DNA of 64,000 nt from Steromphala cineraria (lineage: Eukaryota; Mollusca; Gastropoda; Trochida; Trochidae), in assembly GCA_916613615.1 (NCBI GenBank), contig OU744731.1:18632328-18696327 (forward strand). The letters are read 5' to 3'. A program made the position numbers and the translations under genes. The notes under the pieces were generated by a model. The model saw only the letters and a program-made list of their open reading frames with translations, made no database searches and had not been told where the DNA came from. Position 1 is the first letter of the stretch; each line of letters starts with the position of its first letter. Positions 50,300-63,822 of the stretch are shown piece by piece.

Positions 50300-52805
50300 A
50301 GTGGACCTAATATACATACAGTAAGTCAAGTAAGGTAAGTAAAGCTCGGACATGCCATTTGAAACTAAAAACGTTTTCGTTTTTAGATGGTTATCAAAAT
50401 AATGTGTCATGTGAACTTTCTGCTAATACTTTACAATAACAAGTAAGCAGGTAACCAGAAAACGGAGTACAATTCCCCTTTGCCAATAAGATAAAGTATT
50501 ACATACACAACACATGATTTATCGCCTTCTACCCAGACGATGCTAATAAAGTACAACGGATTTCACACATTTAAGAGCTTTGACAAATAACAAATTTGTA
50601 GTTTTACCACACGTTTGAGGTTCATTTCTTAGATGGAATATTATCACCTCCCTCCTGTACGAGGCTTATATTGTTTTGTACTGAAAATCTCTACGTAAAT
50701 AATAACTATATGAACGACCTACATTCTGAAGATAACCTGTCACGGTGAAGGTTGGAACGTTTCACGCTTGCTTTCTTGTTTCATTCCTTTCATTTTCTCT
50801 GTAGTGTAATATCTGTTTTCTTACCTGTGTTGTGTTAGAAACTGTTATGATATCTTTTCTTTTATTGCAAGTAAGGGTATTTAAAGAATCCAAACTATCG
50901 TTGACAATTTCATCTTTGGTTAAGATTTTGGTAAGCCAATTCTGTTTTACTTTTAAATAATTGCATCAAGATTAAATATGGTTTCAGTTTTACCACCTGC
51001 AAAACAATCAACAAAAGATAACTCAAATTTATAAAACACGTTTAACAGAATTCCTCTTGTTTAAAAGATGTTACAATATATTTTTTGGATTGCAAGATTT
51101 CGCCTTATTTTCTGATGACTACCTAAACTCTTTGTTAAGGCATAATAATACTTTGTTCAAGATTTTCCATGGTAAAGTTTTCAATAAACAGTACAATTGA
51201 TTCCTAGACTAATTGTTAGGCAATTTTGAAACGTTTATGAAGTATATGAAGCTAGAAAATGTAGGTCATTGCATAGTATTCTTTTTGCAACTGTTAAACC
51301 ATAGGTGTATATAATCACCATAATTGAAAGCAGCTATTACATTTAAGAATAATGTTGTGTTTTGATTCTTGAAATATAATAAGGGAAAGAGGAAAATGTT
51401 TTTTTAAGAACTAAATTCATCTTTCTGCATTTGTATCATTTTGAAACTGTCAGAATCAATGGACAACATCATCTACTAGTATGTGATCATTGCCTTCCAT
51501 TTGACAGAAACAGAGATGCTGGGTCCATTTTATGAAATTATCCAAATGAGTTGGTATTGATATGTAACACTCATTTCATATATTTGTAAGCCTTTAGGTA
51601 TTTAAAAATCATATTATTTATATTGTGAGCTTTACTAATTGTATAGTGTTTTATGTATTTTCGATTCTAACATTTCTTTCTTGTCATTTTCCCAGTTTCA
51701 GATATGTTTACTGGATTTATATAATACAACCATATGTTTGAGGCCAATCCTTTGCATCACATTCCATAATTAGATATACACATTTTAAGAATCTGTTCAT
51801 TCCTATCTTATGTCGTTGTGTCAAAGGCAAAAAATCCCGATAATTTGTCTGTTCTAAGAATAGTTCCTTGATTAAGTGTCATAAAAAGAGTTATATGCTT
51901 TGGAGACCATTTTTTCTTGTCTCCTTATATAACTGGCCAGGTGGTCAATGCTATGTTGATATATTGTAAATACCGTCAACGGTTCTGTAGTTCAGTGACG
52001 GAATATTCACCCCCGTATATCTTTGAATGGACATTTGCAAAAGAGGAGAAAAATAATAAAAGAGAATGCCTATAATGTTTCGAATCAATTCAAATACGAC
52101 GGAGATATAAGTAAGGTTTTTTTTTTTAGATAATTCTATAGCAAATTACGAAATAGTTGTTTCTGATTAGCTGCTGTGAAAGCTCAGTGTGCGCATAATT
52201 TGGTCTCACAGGGCTCTGTTTACTTTGCCTGATGCGCAAGAATGCACTTGTTGCTCAACAACATTAGTTCTTATATGTTGCTGTTGTATAGAACCTTTTT
52301 ACTAACTAAGCCATTTTCGTGTAACTATGCACAATATATCAAAAACATGTACATATCAAATTTAACCAAACGTTTCAAATTTCAAAAAATATAAGATAAC
52401 TTTATAACATGTTTCTTTTAAAAGTTAATTTCTTCATTATACGTGCTCATCTTTTAACAAACAGTTTAAACATTGTATCGTGCGTGATGATTAACGTTTC
52501 GTATGCGTTCTATTTTTGGCGGCTACTTCGACTTTGCCATATCTCAATATTTTATCTATTCAAACAATCACACGTTCCTAAGTTAAAATTATATTCCATA
52601 CAGTGTTTTGAATTCCGTATTTTTAAATTATTTCGTACTTGAAAGAATCCCTTTTTAATCAATATACATTGGATTCTTGTCTTAAACAACAGTATAAGAT
52701 TTCTAAAAAATAAAGCAGAATCTATATTGAGGAATGAGGTGAGATGAGGTGTTAGAGTCTAAAGCTCTACCCAATTCGACCTAATACTTCTAAAACCAAC
52801 ATTAA
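50300..52805. other. AT-rich stretch with no supported gene
   Basis: I see no repeat shared with the rest of the window. The 52409-52642 open frame is hydrophobic by base composition only. Confidence 0.45.
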
Positions 52806-52990
52806 TAGCAGGGCATGTCTATTCAGGGGTAATTGCATTTCGTGACTTGACTTCCTTATGGAGTAGGATTTTGTTGCACTGAATATACTGTGAGGAAAAT
52901 GATTCAAACACGATTGATTTCATCAAATTACAAGTTCTTTTGTGTCATTTCCTTCAAAATGAGACTGTGTTCATATGTAATGTGACATGT
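52806..52990. repeat. old dispersed repeat J, copy 1
   Basis: Similar to 62093-62280 (ATGTCTATTCA, ATTTCGTGACTTGA, CTGTGAGGAAA, CACGATTG). On the minus strand both copies have an acceptor-like TTTCCTCACAG followed by up to 40 open codons in this copy (IFSATKSYSIRKSSHEMQLP), but the other copy is frameshifted and stopped. Could be an exon fossil or a non-coding repeat. Confidence 0.6.
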
Positions 52991-53442
52991 TTTATCGTAT
53001 TCATTTTAGAGAGATATATAAATTCTTACTTTTATGAATATCGGCAGATGACCTCTCGCTGAAAACCTCTGAATCCTATAACGATTTGGAATCTTATATT
53101 ACAATTCAGTTATGATAAGTAGTTATACATAATGAATTAATTGCAATTTCATTAGGCAATGTTGATGCATTATGTGATTCGTATCCATTTAATTGTAAAT
53201 TCGGTAAATTATTCATTGTAAATGGTAAAGTGCAATTATCTATTTGTCAATGTACACGTACCTACCATACTCATTCGTGTGTATGGATAGTTGATTTTTC
53301 AAATATGTTCAAATCATCACGTGTACTATATCAATTTCAAGATATTGTGAAAAATAGTGCATATCCAGCATATATCTGTGTAGAAAAACATATTGATAAA
53401 ATAAAAACTTACTATAAGCTTTACTTGTATACTACTATATAT

Positions 53443-53588
53443 TTTTGATCACACTTTCTTCAATAGTTCAAATTGTTTAACTTTTGTGGGCTGAGTACAA
53501 TGCAAGTTACGAACCCAGACCAGAGTCAGGCAACACCGTCAGCAATGACCAAGCCAGAAGCTAACTACTCGCCCGTTTCGCCATCCAC
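53443..53588 (-). mobile_element. tRNA-derived SINE-like repeat, copy 2 (degraded)
   Basis: Shares ends and the GAGTCAGGCAACACCGYCAG core with 24744-24894. The T-arm region is mutated, so the Pol III promoter is probably lost. Confidence 0.65.
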
Positions 53589-55008
53589 TACTTGATAACT
53601 TCGTAAATATACTCATTTTTAATTGTTCATGTTTATCCTTTCTTCAACTTTCTTTTTATATCTAGTCATCGACAGTGAAACAGTGTAGTCGTTAAGTTAT
53701 GTTTCGAACATGCATAAATTAAACATAGCGTGGTAGAAGCTAGATCTCAACAATGGCGGAATAAGGCCAAGGAGATTTTTCTGCAATAAGGTAACTATGC
53801 AGTTAAATTTGAAAGTTGGACAGACAGTTTTGATTAAAAGTGAGATCAGGTGCAGTCTTGTACTTCAGGCGTTTGTAGAGTCCTTCCAATGGTCATAAAC
53901 ATCATCACGAATTAAAACCTATATCGGTTTGTCAAACGGACAGTTTTCAATTTTAATTGTGACTTTTTTTAGTGCATTTTTTATTGTGGACCATTATTGC
54001 AAAACCTTTCAAGACACAGTACATCGACGTTCTCCAGCATTGGCTGCTTATTTACTCCTAGCAAATGGACATAGAGCGATTTTCAGTATTGTACAGCAAA
54101 CGGTTCTTTACGTTTCTTCTATCTGTTTTAGATTATGAAAACGTTAATGAGGTTTGTCTTCTATTAAATATGCGACTACTCACATGACCTAAATGTATCA
54201 TATTATTCTTAGACTCCAGAATTTAGAATATGTCTATGTTGCACACACATCCACCTAAATCACTGTTTCCTCGGACATGATATAATCGTTTGTTTATTAC
54301 TTCATTTTCCCGTATTTCATGTACAAATATAATGGTACCAGTATATTGTATTTCCCCAGTAATCCAGCGATATGTAATTTGTTTTAAGATAAAGGTATGA
54401 TTGATGAAACATTAATCTATCAGTTGATTTGCTGTTATTATGCACATAATAATAATCTTCAGATTAATATTTCTGTTTTGAACGTTGTTCATGATCAGTA
54501 TTACATCTCCCGCACAAAAACTATTAAATCTTTCTCGTGGTATACGTTTAGTCACTAAACGTAACTATCTTTTTTCTACCATCGCAAAGCAACATTACAT
54601 TACGTGAAACTGACGTTCCAAACTGTTTGAACATATATATTGTTGAGTGCTTATTCATGAATATTACAAACAACCAATCTGAAACATTCATATTCACGTG
54701 ATTCAAAAGCGAATTTCTCCAAAATGTTTGACATTACCTGTTACTTTATATGAACACATTCCATTGAAAGTTGGCCAGAATTGTTAAAGCTTTGTTTTTT
54801 CACGTAGACTCAGGTGAGGTTTGACTTACTTTTACAAATATTTGGAATCTAAAAGTCTGTTTCCAAAATTCTAAACGAGTCGTGAATATTATGTTCGCTC
54901 ACACAGTTCACTCCTGCTTATTGTCTAGAAGTAGTCTGAAGGTCCTTATGAGAACTGTATGAGGTTGCAGTAAACAATAGAAACTTTTTACTTTAAATTA
55001 ATTAATAA
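53589..55008. other. AT-rich stretch with no supported gene
   Basis: A hydrophobic open frame at 53929-54138 has no support beyond length. Confidence 0.4.
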
Positions 55009-55220
55009 TGTTATTCAATGATAAATCCATTCCATTAAAATTTGCTTTAGTGATTAATATGAAATGGAACTCTTCTTTATTCTAATTTTCCCCGTGAAAA
55101 AAATAAATAATATAATTTTTATAATTTAATAAATTATGTTATTCAATGATAAATCTATTGCCTTAGAATTTGCTTTAGTGTTTAATATGAAATGGAATTC
55201 TTCTTTATTCTCTCCCCGTG
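55009..55220. repeat. direct duplication of about 85 bp, spaced 128 bp
   Basis: TTATTCAATGATAAATC occurs at 55011 and 55139, followed by TTTGCTTTAGTG-TTAATATG and CTTCTTTATTCT in both. The spacer is very AT-rich. Confidence 0.85.
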
Positions 55221-58065
55221 TATAAAAAGATCGACATGCGGTTACAATAGTTATAAATTTCCACATGATGTAACATTATGTTTCTTATAAGAATATACAT
55301 TAACTTGTCAATGTGAATTATATGTAAAAGAATGAACATAATTACTAGCAAACACGATAAACCGAATCTTATCATTGTCATTTGAAGCAGAAAGATAACA
55401 AAACTCAAAGAGTATGTTGTCCAAACACTATGGAACTGCTTAATTACATATAGGATAATGTCTCTCCGATATCATAGTTGAATGAACATCATATACGGTA
55501 GACTTTCTCGTTATTGGCATAAATGAGTTGCTTAAGAGCATGTGGTCGTTGTCATCCTTCTTATCAATCATTATACTTTTTTATTTTTCATATTGCTTAA
55601 ACCTTTTTTCATCCTTTGTATATATTCTCATATTTGACATTTTATAGTTAACTTAGCATGCGTGTCGAAAATTGTATTTACCAATAAAGTTGTTAAATGT
55701 TTTGAATTTTTTATGTTACATGTAAAGACCGACGTGAAGGATCATATTAACACCTTATTGTTATCTGCGTAATGTCTTCTTGTCTCGATGAATGAAACGA
55801 AATGGGTGCAACGATTACTACCTTTGTTTTATATAATTCCATATATTATTTTCATAGTTAAGTTTTTAAATCTAAAAACATTGAAACATTTGAATTAAAT
55901 TTAAATTAATTTAAATTTGAATATTGAATTAAGAAGGACAATTTGGGTGTCCACCTCAATGCAATTTCAGCAACGTTTATTTAGAATTATCACACAAGGT
56001 AGCACAAATCTTTGATAACACGATAAACAATGAAAAGAACTGAAGCCCTGAAGCTTTAGATAAGAGCTCTTATATAATAAGTGGATAGATTAAATAAATT
56101 AAATTGGATAAAATTAAATGTATTCACGTTAGCACAGGTTCAGCAAAATTTAGGTACGAAAATGTAATTTTAGAACTTTGAAAAAAAAAATTCAAAGAAG
56201 AATACGGTGTTGTGTTTCGCATCTCTACACGTTTTAACATGTTTATAATATTCGTTTTAAAATTAGAAGACACACATAGCGGAAATACACTTTAAACAGA
56301 CTCAAAGGGATAATTGTTTCTTATCAGATACAACTGCAACGCAAAGGCCTCCCTTCTCACTACAGTCTCCCTCGTCCATTTTTTAACCAATGAAATTGTA
56401 GTTCTAGTATCTTCTTAGTTGACATCAATTTTTTTCAGCAAGTTTTTAAAATTTGCCCAGTAGATCCTTATTTGAGATCATTGGAGTCTTACCAAACCAA
56501 CACCTACACTATTCATCAATGATAAAGACACTCCACAAAACCAATCATTTAAGATGATACAGAGAGATCAAACATCGTACAGCAAAGGTATGGCTCTACA
56601 AATTGGCACAGACTAAAAATATTAAGTTTATAATGTGTTTTGTTTTCATACCTTTGTGTTACAAATCCCTTTTTGACAGAGGAAGTAACCGATTAACATT
56701 CATAACTTCAATAAATTTTATAAAAGATATCAGTAAGTTTGCCAACAAAATCCCTTTTGCATCCAACTATATCAAACTTTTCCTTTTACTAAACCAAATG
56801 TAAATAAAAAATGTAAAGGAAGCAGTTTGAAAGTTCAGAAAAATATTATTTATAGTGCTGCTGCATATATAAGTTATCAGTGCATCAGTAGTCAAGTAAG
56901 TAGTGTATATCATTAATTAAATTTTGGAGCAGAATGTAATTTAAGCAAAATGTTTTTTCTAGGAAACAGTATTAGAATCATACCACGGATAAAACTTCTG
57001 ATAATACAAACGTATTTTAAATCATGTGGCTATTATTTATAATGTATGTTTCATAGCTGTTCTATTGTTCAACAAAAATAAGGTCTGTTTCGGAAATGGG
57101 AAAATGGATAACACTGTAGACCCTTGTACCTAATTAAGGTATTTATTTACGTCTGGTATTAGACAATACAAACTTTCCATGGAATTCTTATTGTTTGAAG
57201 TAAAGCAAAATCAACAGTTTTTTACTGAGGTCATTTTCAATTAGTTCCGATTAAATCCCCGTTATTACCATTAAACATTGGTATTCCTTAACACCGCCAA
57301 CCATCATATTAACCAGCATTATAGACTTCTTGTGATGGCCATTCTAGAAGTTGCGATGATGAAGGAGAGTAAACATCAAAGTTGTGTGGTGTGAAAATTT
57401 AAAAACAAAATGTTACTTTGTTGCTTCAGTTCTATAATGGATTAGTTTATTGAATCAAGTATCAAGTACACACCTTTTCCCAGAGGGAAGAAAAAATCCC
57501 TGGAAACAATGAGATATCATTGGGTTGATTTTAGCAGATCATTGTAGGACAATAATGTTTTGCATTCTTGAAAGCATTTCACGCTTTGAAACTTTAAATG
57601 AAACACGTAATGGTAATGAGTAAATGGTTTTTCTGTTCATTATGGGCTCTTCTGTGAATCACAAAGCCTTTCTGGCGCTTAGAATAAATAATTATGTTTC
57701 ATGGTTTGGTTCATATATCTGAGATAAGGTACATTTATCAATCTATTTGTATCAAAGTTATGTTACACGTATGTTAGGCATGAAATATCACAATAAAGGA
57801 TTTGAATCGAATGCTTAAAATGAGACGTTCAATCTTTTCCATTTCCTTTATTACGTAGAAAGTATTTAGTTAATAAACTGACTTTTCCTTTTTTTTGAAA
57901 AGATGCATTGACAAAAAAGGGATTAAATCTAATATAACGGTTTGGTTACTAAACATAATTTCTAACTTTTTACATGACCTTTCTATTGCTATTTCATTTC
58001 GCATTACCACGATATAAGGCAACTAATCAACACAGAATCAGCTGAAACATCTTTAATTGTTCCAC
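55221..58065. other. AT-rich stretch with no supported gene
   Basis: Nothing I can support. Open frames at 55205-55408 and 56603-56803 look like composition effects. Confidence 0.45.
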
Positions 58066-58386
58066 CACTGGACTCATTACCTTATCGTGGTGTGGTGGTT
58101 TGTGTGCTTCGACGACCCCGAGAGCTATGCCAGCTGGAGCTTACATGCTCCTGGTAGGGTCACCCAAGCTGGACAGGTCGACGGGTAGAAGCCAGACCAA
58201 ATTTGAGTCCTTCTAAAACCTGCTTTCTATCTCTTACTATGCCTTTCTTTCCGTCTTTTCCCTCATCCTTTCGATCCCTTTCTCCCTGATCTGTCTACTC
58301 TCTTTTGGATGGCAACATCCACGTGTTTAATAACTGAAATATTGTTCAAAACACGTTAAACACCATCTCACTCACTCACTCACTCT
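58066..58386 (+). mobile_element. non-LTR retroposon (SINE or truncated LINE) with (CTCA)n tail
   Basis: A GC-rich 5' block (TCGACGACCCCGAGAGC, CTCCTGGTAGGGTCACCCAA, GGTCGACGGGTAGAAGCCAG) is followed by a pyrimidine-rich stretch and ends AATATTGTTCAAAACACGTT then (CTCA)4. This arrangement is one I know as widespread in mollusc genomes. The tail marks a retroposon 3' end. No reverse transcriptase is present. Confidence 0.65.
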
Positions 58387-58543
58387 TTAATTGTTTTTAA
58401 AAGCATATTATATTATGTTCGTTATAAATAGTGAACCACGCTTCAGGATTCTATTTTAGTATTATGTTAATTTAACGGATATCTTAGTTCTTTATCTTTC
58501 ATAATACAGTCGTCAATACGATCTGTATCAGTACATAATCTCT

Positions 58544-58762
58544 TTATTTGTTACGTGATAATCCTTGAACATATGGCGTGAGAGTGCCGTGGGAGGTGGA
58601 GACAGCCATACCAATTTGTGTCACTTCATCCACATTGCACTCACTCATATAACCTAAACGGTCGGGAGGAAGACCCAAATAGTTCAAAATACTACTACTG
58701 ATACGAACGTTACTTTTGTTAATAATGCAAAGGAATATATGGATGACAACTGCTTCGTTCAT
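58544..58762 (-). CDS. hypothetical short ORF, 72 codons, protein-like composition
   Basis: ATG at 58762 to TAA at 58544. The C-terminal half (NYLGLPPDRLGYMSECNVDE, then VTQIGMAVSTSHGTLTPYV) has a balanced residue mix and codon use unlike nearby noise. IGMAVSTSxGxLTPYV faintly resembles the VAVSTPxGLLTPVV stretch of 2-oxo-acid dehydrogenase E2 acyltransferases, but no other E2 feature is present and the length is far too short. It may be a single exon, a fossil or chance. It sits 160 bases after the retroposon at 58066. Confidence 0.25.
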   Translation of the reverse strand: MNEAVVIHIFLCIINKSNVRISSSILNYLGLPPDRLGYMSECNVDEVTQIGMAVSTSHGTLTPYVQGLSRNK

Positions 58763-59940
58763 TGTTTGCGTCTTTTGTGTTCATTGAACGACACAAAAAT
58801 CAGCGTCGAAAACGTCGCATACAATGAACAACGAAGTTGTCTTTGAAGTTTCATTATTGTCATTCCAACTTCTAGAATGCCTTCAAAGACGTTTCTTTTG
58901 TTGTTCGCAAACATCAATGGGGAATATGGAATGGCAACGTTTTCTTATTTCTCTTTGATATTTTGTAACGTCTAATTGTAAATATTCTTTTCCAATGATA
59001 TAATATATACTCTTCGTCCATGGAAGGTTATTTAAATTGGTAAATAATATCAATTTTAAGGATCCTATTCTTAAGCAGTTCCGTTCGTCTTGTCTTCGAC
59101 TTTCGACATTTGTTTACATGTATTTTTCTTAAATCTGTTCTAAATAATTTTTAAAAAGTGACAACATCGCTCCTTGTTTATTCAATTGAATAACTTTAAG
59201 ATTAAAGATTTTCATTAAAATTCTTAAATCTAGGTTTACAATTAGCGTTTCTGGATTCATTAATGCTTGAAATTATCAAACTTGTTTCAACGATTTCACA
59301 TTTGTTAAATTCCATTAGTTCAACCATTAAGCATTTACCTCTATTCAGTGAAATTTACAAACCCGTACCAGGTACCGTAATTCTCGACGAGATACCAATC
59401 ATTTGACGAACCATGTACAAATAAAACATCTTAGATCATGTATATTCTTCTTCATAGTACTAACTGATTTGCACTTTCTATTACTAAATCTTATAGAGAC
59501 AAGAAGCTGTTTTGTATTTCATTTCGGAGAGTAATGTCAACCATGTTAGTATCAAGTAATATATGTGCAACTTATTTAAAATTATCTATTAACTATCCAA
59601 CAACGGCCAACGTATGAGTGAGAAACGTTTGATTGTGAACGTGAATTACAATGGTATTTATCCCTTCAGAGGAACCCAAAAGATAGTGTTGTCGATCACA
59701 TATTTAACGAAAACAACAAACGGGCCATAGATTTAAAACACGAAAAGTTGTTTTTTTCTGAAGAAAAAATGAGATCCGATTCTGTTATGAATTGCCTAAT
59801 TGTTCAGTGTCTCATTGTTGCAGTTGAAGCCACCTTACATTGGAAACAATTAACAGAGATTTGGCATCGCTTAAGATGATTTAATGGATTTCTTAAACAT
59901 AGTGTTAATCGGTTCAACCAAGAGAAAAAACTAAAACTAA
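58763..59940. other. AT-rich stretch with no supported gene
   Basis: Nothing I can support. Confidence 0.4.
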
Positions 59941-60142
59941 ACAAGATGTGTTTGTGAAACACGAATGCCCCCGGATGCATATGTCAAGTATCAAAGACCT
60001 AGCTCCGACCAATCAAAAGTTATGACCAAGGTTAAAGTTTTTGTGGACAAACGGACAGACAGACAGACGGACAGACAGACGGACAGACGGACAGGTGAAA
60101 AACAATATACCCCCGGAATCTCCGATTCGGGGGCATAAAAAA
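59941..60142 (+). mobile_element. C5/G5-hairpin interspersed element, copy 3, internally deleted
   Basis: Same ends as 3469-3730. It lacks about 85 bases after CCCCCGGATGCAT and has an expanded GACA/GACG array (60055-60092). Confidence 0.8.
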
Positions 60143-60776
60143 GACCTAGTATAAACAAGGTCGAGTTCCTTGACTAATGATTATCACTTTAAGAATTTGC
60201 ATTTACTAAGAATAAAACTTATATATTTTTAAGAACAGAAGAACCTGTAGGTGTACGACAAAGTAAAACACGTGGGCACATTGTGTCTCCAATGCTCTTG
60301 TTATTTCGCTTTCTTGAATGTGAATAGTTAAGAAACTGAAGAACTACTTTAAACTTCCTATTCCTGTAGTTCAACGCCCTCTTCCTCTTCGACAAAGGTA
60401 TGCGTCCAGTCTTATGAGATTTCTTTACTTGAAATACATAGCGAGGTGTCAGGCAAATGGTATTTCCTCAGAAAGATTCCCCAAGTAAAGTTCCCAAGGG
60501 GACTTTGACACTAGTGTAATTACATATAAATTTGACTTATTCTAAAGTTTTTACTGTGGGAAACACCAAAGCATGTGATTTAACAGAAACACGGATTCTT
60601 TCCGTAGTATGAGATTACATTCTTAATCAGTTTTCAATTTTGCAATAATAAATTGTATTGCATTGTAAAATTGCATTCAACTTTAATGATCATTTTCACG
60701 AAAGACCTTTTCTTGAAAACAAAACTAAAATGGTGTGAGATCAGGGTTTCAACAGCAATAACTTGATAGTGTTTAA
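60143..60776. other. AT-rich stretch with no supported gene
   Basis: Nothing I can support. Confidence 0.4.
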
Positions 60777-61099
60777 ATGGGAAGTAGCACGTTTTTTTGG
60801 GGACTATATGTCAGGAATATGAAAATAGATGGTTCCAATTGAAAGACAGTGTAATAAATATATAATGTTAAGTTCAGCCATGCTATTCATTTTCTTACGC
60901 AAAGTGAATTAAAGGTGTTCACAGTGGACTGTCATTGAACTATATGTTAATCTCCATACATAGTTCTCTGACTATGATGTGTTTAATGAGATTTTTGACA
61001 AAAATATTTGTTGATCAAAATGATACATTTAGCAATAACGTACAATTATCAGTGTTTGAAGTTTAATATTAAATTTCCAAAAAACCTGCTACTGTCCCT
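60777..61099 (-). mobile_element. TTAA-flanked MITE, copy 6, reversed and diverged
   Basis: TTAA at 60773-60776 and 61100-61103. The interior (GGTTCCAATTGAAAGACA, TGAATTAAAGGTGTTCACA) is the reverse complement of copies 1-5. One end is changed to ATGGGAAGTAGCACG. Confidence 0.8.
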
Positions 61100-61103
61100 T
61101 TAA

Positions 61104-62092
61104 AGACTAATACTCATAAATTGACAATGTCAATATGTTCAATTATAATATAAGTACCTTTTGAAATGTTTTCAACTTAACGTATTTGCTTCATAAACTT
61201 CCTTCATCATTATCTGTCCCTTAAAGATTTTTGTAAAAATCAGTTGCATTAGTTATTTAGTGTTTGTTCCTTTATTTGTTTTTGAAGTTGGTTTGGTAGA
61301 ACTGACTGGTTCTAAATAATACCGACTTATGAATGTAAAGGATGATTCTAGTAATGCCTTCTATCGGGTTTTTATATCATTAGAGTTTTTGAACGTGCAA
61401 CGTGATGTACAAGTAATATCTCTTGTTAAAAAGAGAAATTTAACTTTACATTATCAATTGCACCAAAATACCACGAGTATGAATGTATGAATGATACTAG
61501 TTAATCTTTTATGTTACTAATGTTATGTATTTGTTACGAATTTCAAATGACCTATGTAAAGGCCTTTTAATTTATATTTCTATGAATTAAGTATAAATTA
61601 TTTATCAAGAAGAAAACAGGTGGCTGAGAACATTCTTCTGGAATACTCGTGAAGGGAGATCAAAATCAGACCTTATATAAGCAATAATCATATGGGAATA
61701 AACAACTATTGTGATCTTAACGTACACTTTCCTACTGCTACAGAATTGGAGAGACGATTAACCCCATAGTCGCTCCATATAGAGACTCTTGATTCTTCAG
61801 TTCTGTACTTGATCTACAAATACATATTGCTAGTGCCTAATAATTACAATGCTCCCTTTAAAACGTTCTATGTTAATTTACATGTAGCTTCAACTAGTTT
61901 GATATGGAATAGCAATTAAGAATGTTGTAAGTATAAAACTATCTACAGGGTTTTTAGTTTAGGATTTAGTTCACAACATACCCTGATAACTGAAAATAAA
62001 TCAATATTCACACTTTGTTAACACTTGCATGAGATGAAAAGTCTTCTGCCTGACCTTATTCTATCTCTTTCATTTGAAACTCACAGTTATAG
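61104..62092. other. AT-rich stretch with no supported gene
   Basis: Nothing I can support. Confidence 0.4.
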
Positions 62093-62280
62093 AAGGCAAT
62101 GTCTATTCAATTGTAATAGCATTTCGTGACTTGATTTCTTAATGGATCAGACTTGTGTCAAATGCACGGATTCTCCTGTGAGGAAATTGTACCAATCACG
62201 ATTGCTTTCACCAAAGTGTTGTAGAGTTGCTTTTTTTATTCTAATTCAATCAGATTATTTTCTTCTGATGTGACATTTAA
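62093..62280. repeat. old dispersed repeat J, copy 2
   Basis: Diverged partner of 52806-52990, same orientation. Confidence 0.6.
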
Positions 62281-62582
62281 TCTGACGTTGACATCAGATT
62301 GGTGTTGCTAATTTAAGTCACGTTGTACGTTATGCACCTCCAACATAAACTTGCATATTTTTGGAAAACTTATATAAACATGTAAGTGATTAAATATGTT
62401 TGAGGAGAGTGGGCGTATGATTGTTTTTGTAACTGAAATAACTTAACTGCCTCATCTACACCAAATACTAAGGGCGAGAAGGATGGGTGCATCTCAGGAA
62501 GCTGCTGTTTGAAGAAGAAAACATATTTTCACATCAAATACTTTATCTAGCGAATGACATTCTTCTATTGGATTGTGCATCT

Positions 62583-63070
62583 GTATCTACAGCAATTGTA
62601 TTATAACTTGTAATGTATTGAGTTTCTTAACTGATCACATAGGTTATTCATAACCATTTAAGGGTTTTATAAGTTTTAATATTTGTCTCTTTCAAAAGCT
62701 TGAAGATTTGTTTTATACAGAGAAGCTGCACAAGAGAATATGAATTTAATCACTGACAAAATTAATAGACAATTTATAAAACTGTTCATACTTTCCCTCA
62801 CACCTTGCATGCAATAAGGTGATCTCTAGCCGCATTTTAAAAATCCTTAAAACTGCTTATGATCTGTTATTACAATTGTGACTTTCCAGTATCTACATCA
62901 ATTGTAATATATCTTGTAATGTATTGAGTTTCTTATCTTTACACATTTAAATGGTTTTGAAGTTCCAATATTTGTAACTGTCAAAAGCTTAATTTGTTTT
63001 ATAAGGAACGGCTGCTAGGAGAACACGAATGTGACCACGGAAAAAAACTATAGACAATTTCTAAAACTTT
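62583..63070. repeat. diverged direct duplication, period about 306 bp
   Basis: Copy 1 is 62583-62786 and copy 2 is 62889-63070. Shared words are CTTGTAATGTATTGAGTTTC, TCAAAAGCTT, TTTGTTTTATA and TAGACAATTT. Both copies carry small indels. Confidence 0.8.
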
Positions 63071-63099
63071 TAAGAATACAAATTATTTGAAAAAAATTA

Positions 63100-63310
63100 T
63101 ACTTGGAGGAATCGACGTGCGAATTCTACAGATGACTGTAATAGCGAATTTGTCAAGCTACTGCCTTTCATCAGAAAGTTCCTAAGTGGATCAGATTAAG
63201 TTTCTCAAAAAGGATCGACAATAATATGATTACATTCATCTTATTGATTCCGATTTTTTTGTACGGTGATATTAACATCAGAAAGTATAAATATCATTTT
63301 GGAAAGTTAT
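63100..63310. repeat. old dispersed repeat C, copy 2
   Basis: Partner of 49460-49660. About 25 bases downstream is a TTTGCTCACTTCTAC word resembling the tail of the 48343 element. Confidence 0.8.
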
Positions 63311-63752
63311 ATCAACTTTTTTTAAACAGTGGATGTACGTAAAATTTGCTCACTTCTACAACTGGTAATATAGAAAGAGATAGATAATTCATGTGAAGCG
63401 TGTTGATTATTGATTTTTTTATCTTAGTAAACTTGCGCAGGTGATTCAGCAATCGATAAAAAAACTTGTAAAGATAGATTTTTTGCTTTATGTGAAGATT
63501 TAATTGAGTGGATAGTTTTATTTGGGGTTAATTGTATACTGAACATCGAGTAAACATTTAAAAGAAGACAAATATTTTGAAAATTTCTTCTATGAATTGG
63601 TTAATTATCCCTTTTCTGAAAGTGTTGAATGATAAATATGTCCTATGATAAAATGATTGACAAAAGAGATATATATCAAGACATATTAAAAAGATACATT
63701 TTGAAAGAAATTTCCTGCAGATATTACACATTGTGTCAGATTATAATCAAAA

Positions 63753-63822
63753 GTGTCCTCGGGTGGTGTTCGAACCACGGTCTGTTTACGCGTTGTATCT
63801 CCAATCAGTGAGTTATATAACA
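63753..63822 (-). mobile_element. tRNA-like fragment (SINE head or tRNA pseudogene)
   Basis: On the minus strand TAACTCACTGATTGGAG resembles an A box and GTGGTTCGAACACCAC an imperfect T-arm/B box, with a tRNA-like CCGAGGACA end. The acceptor stem does not pair and the T loop is one base off, so this is not a working tRNA. Confidence 0.4.
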
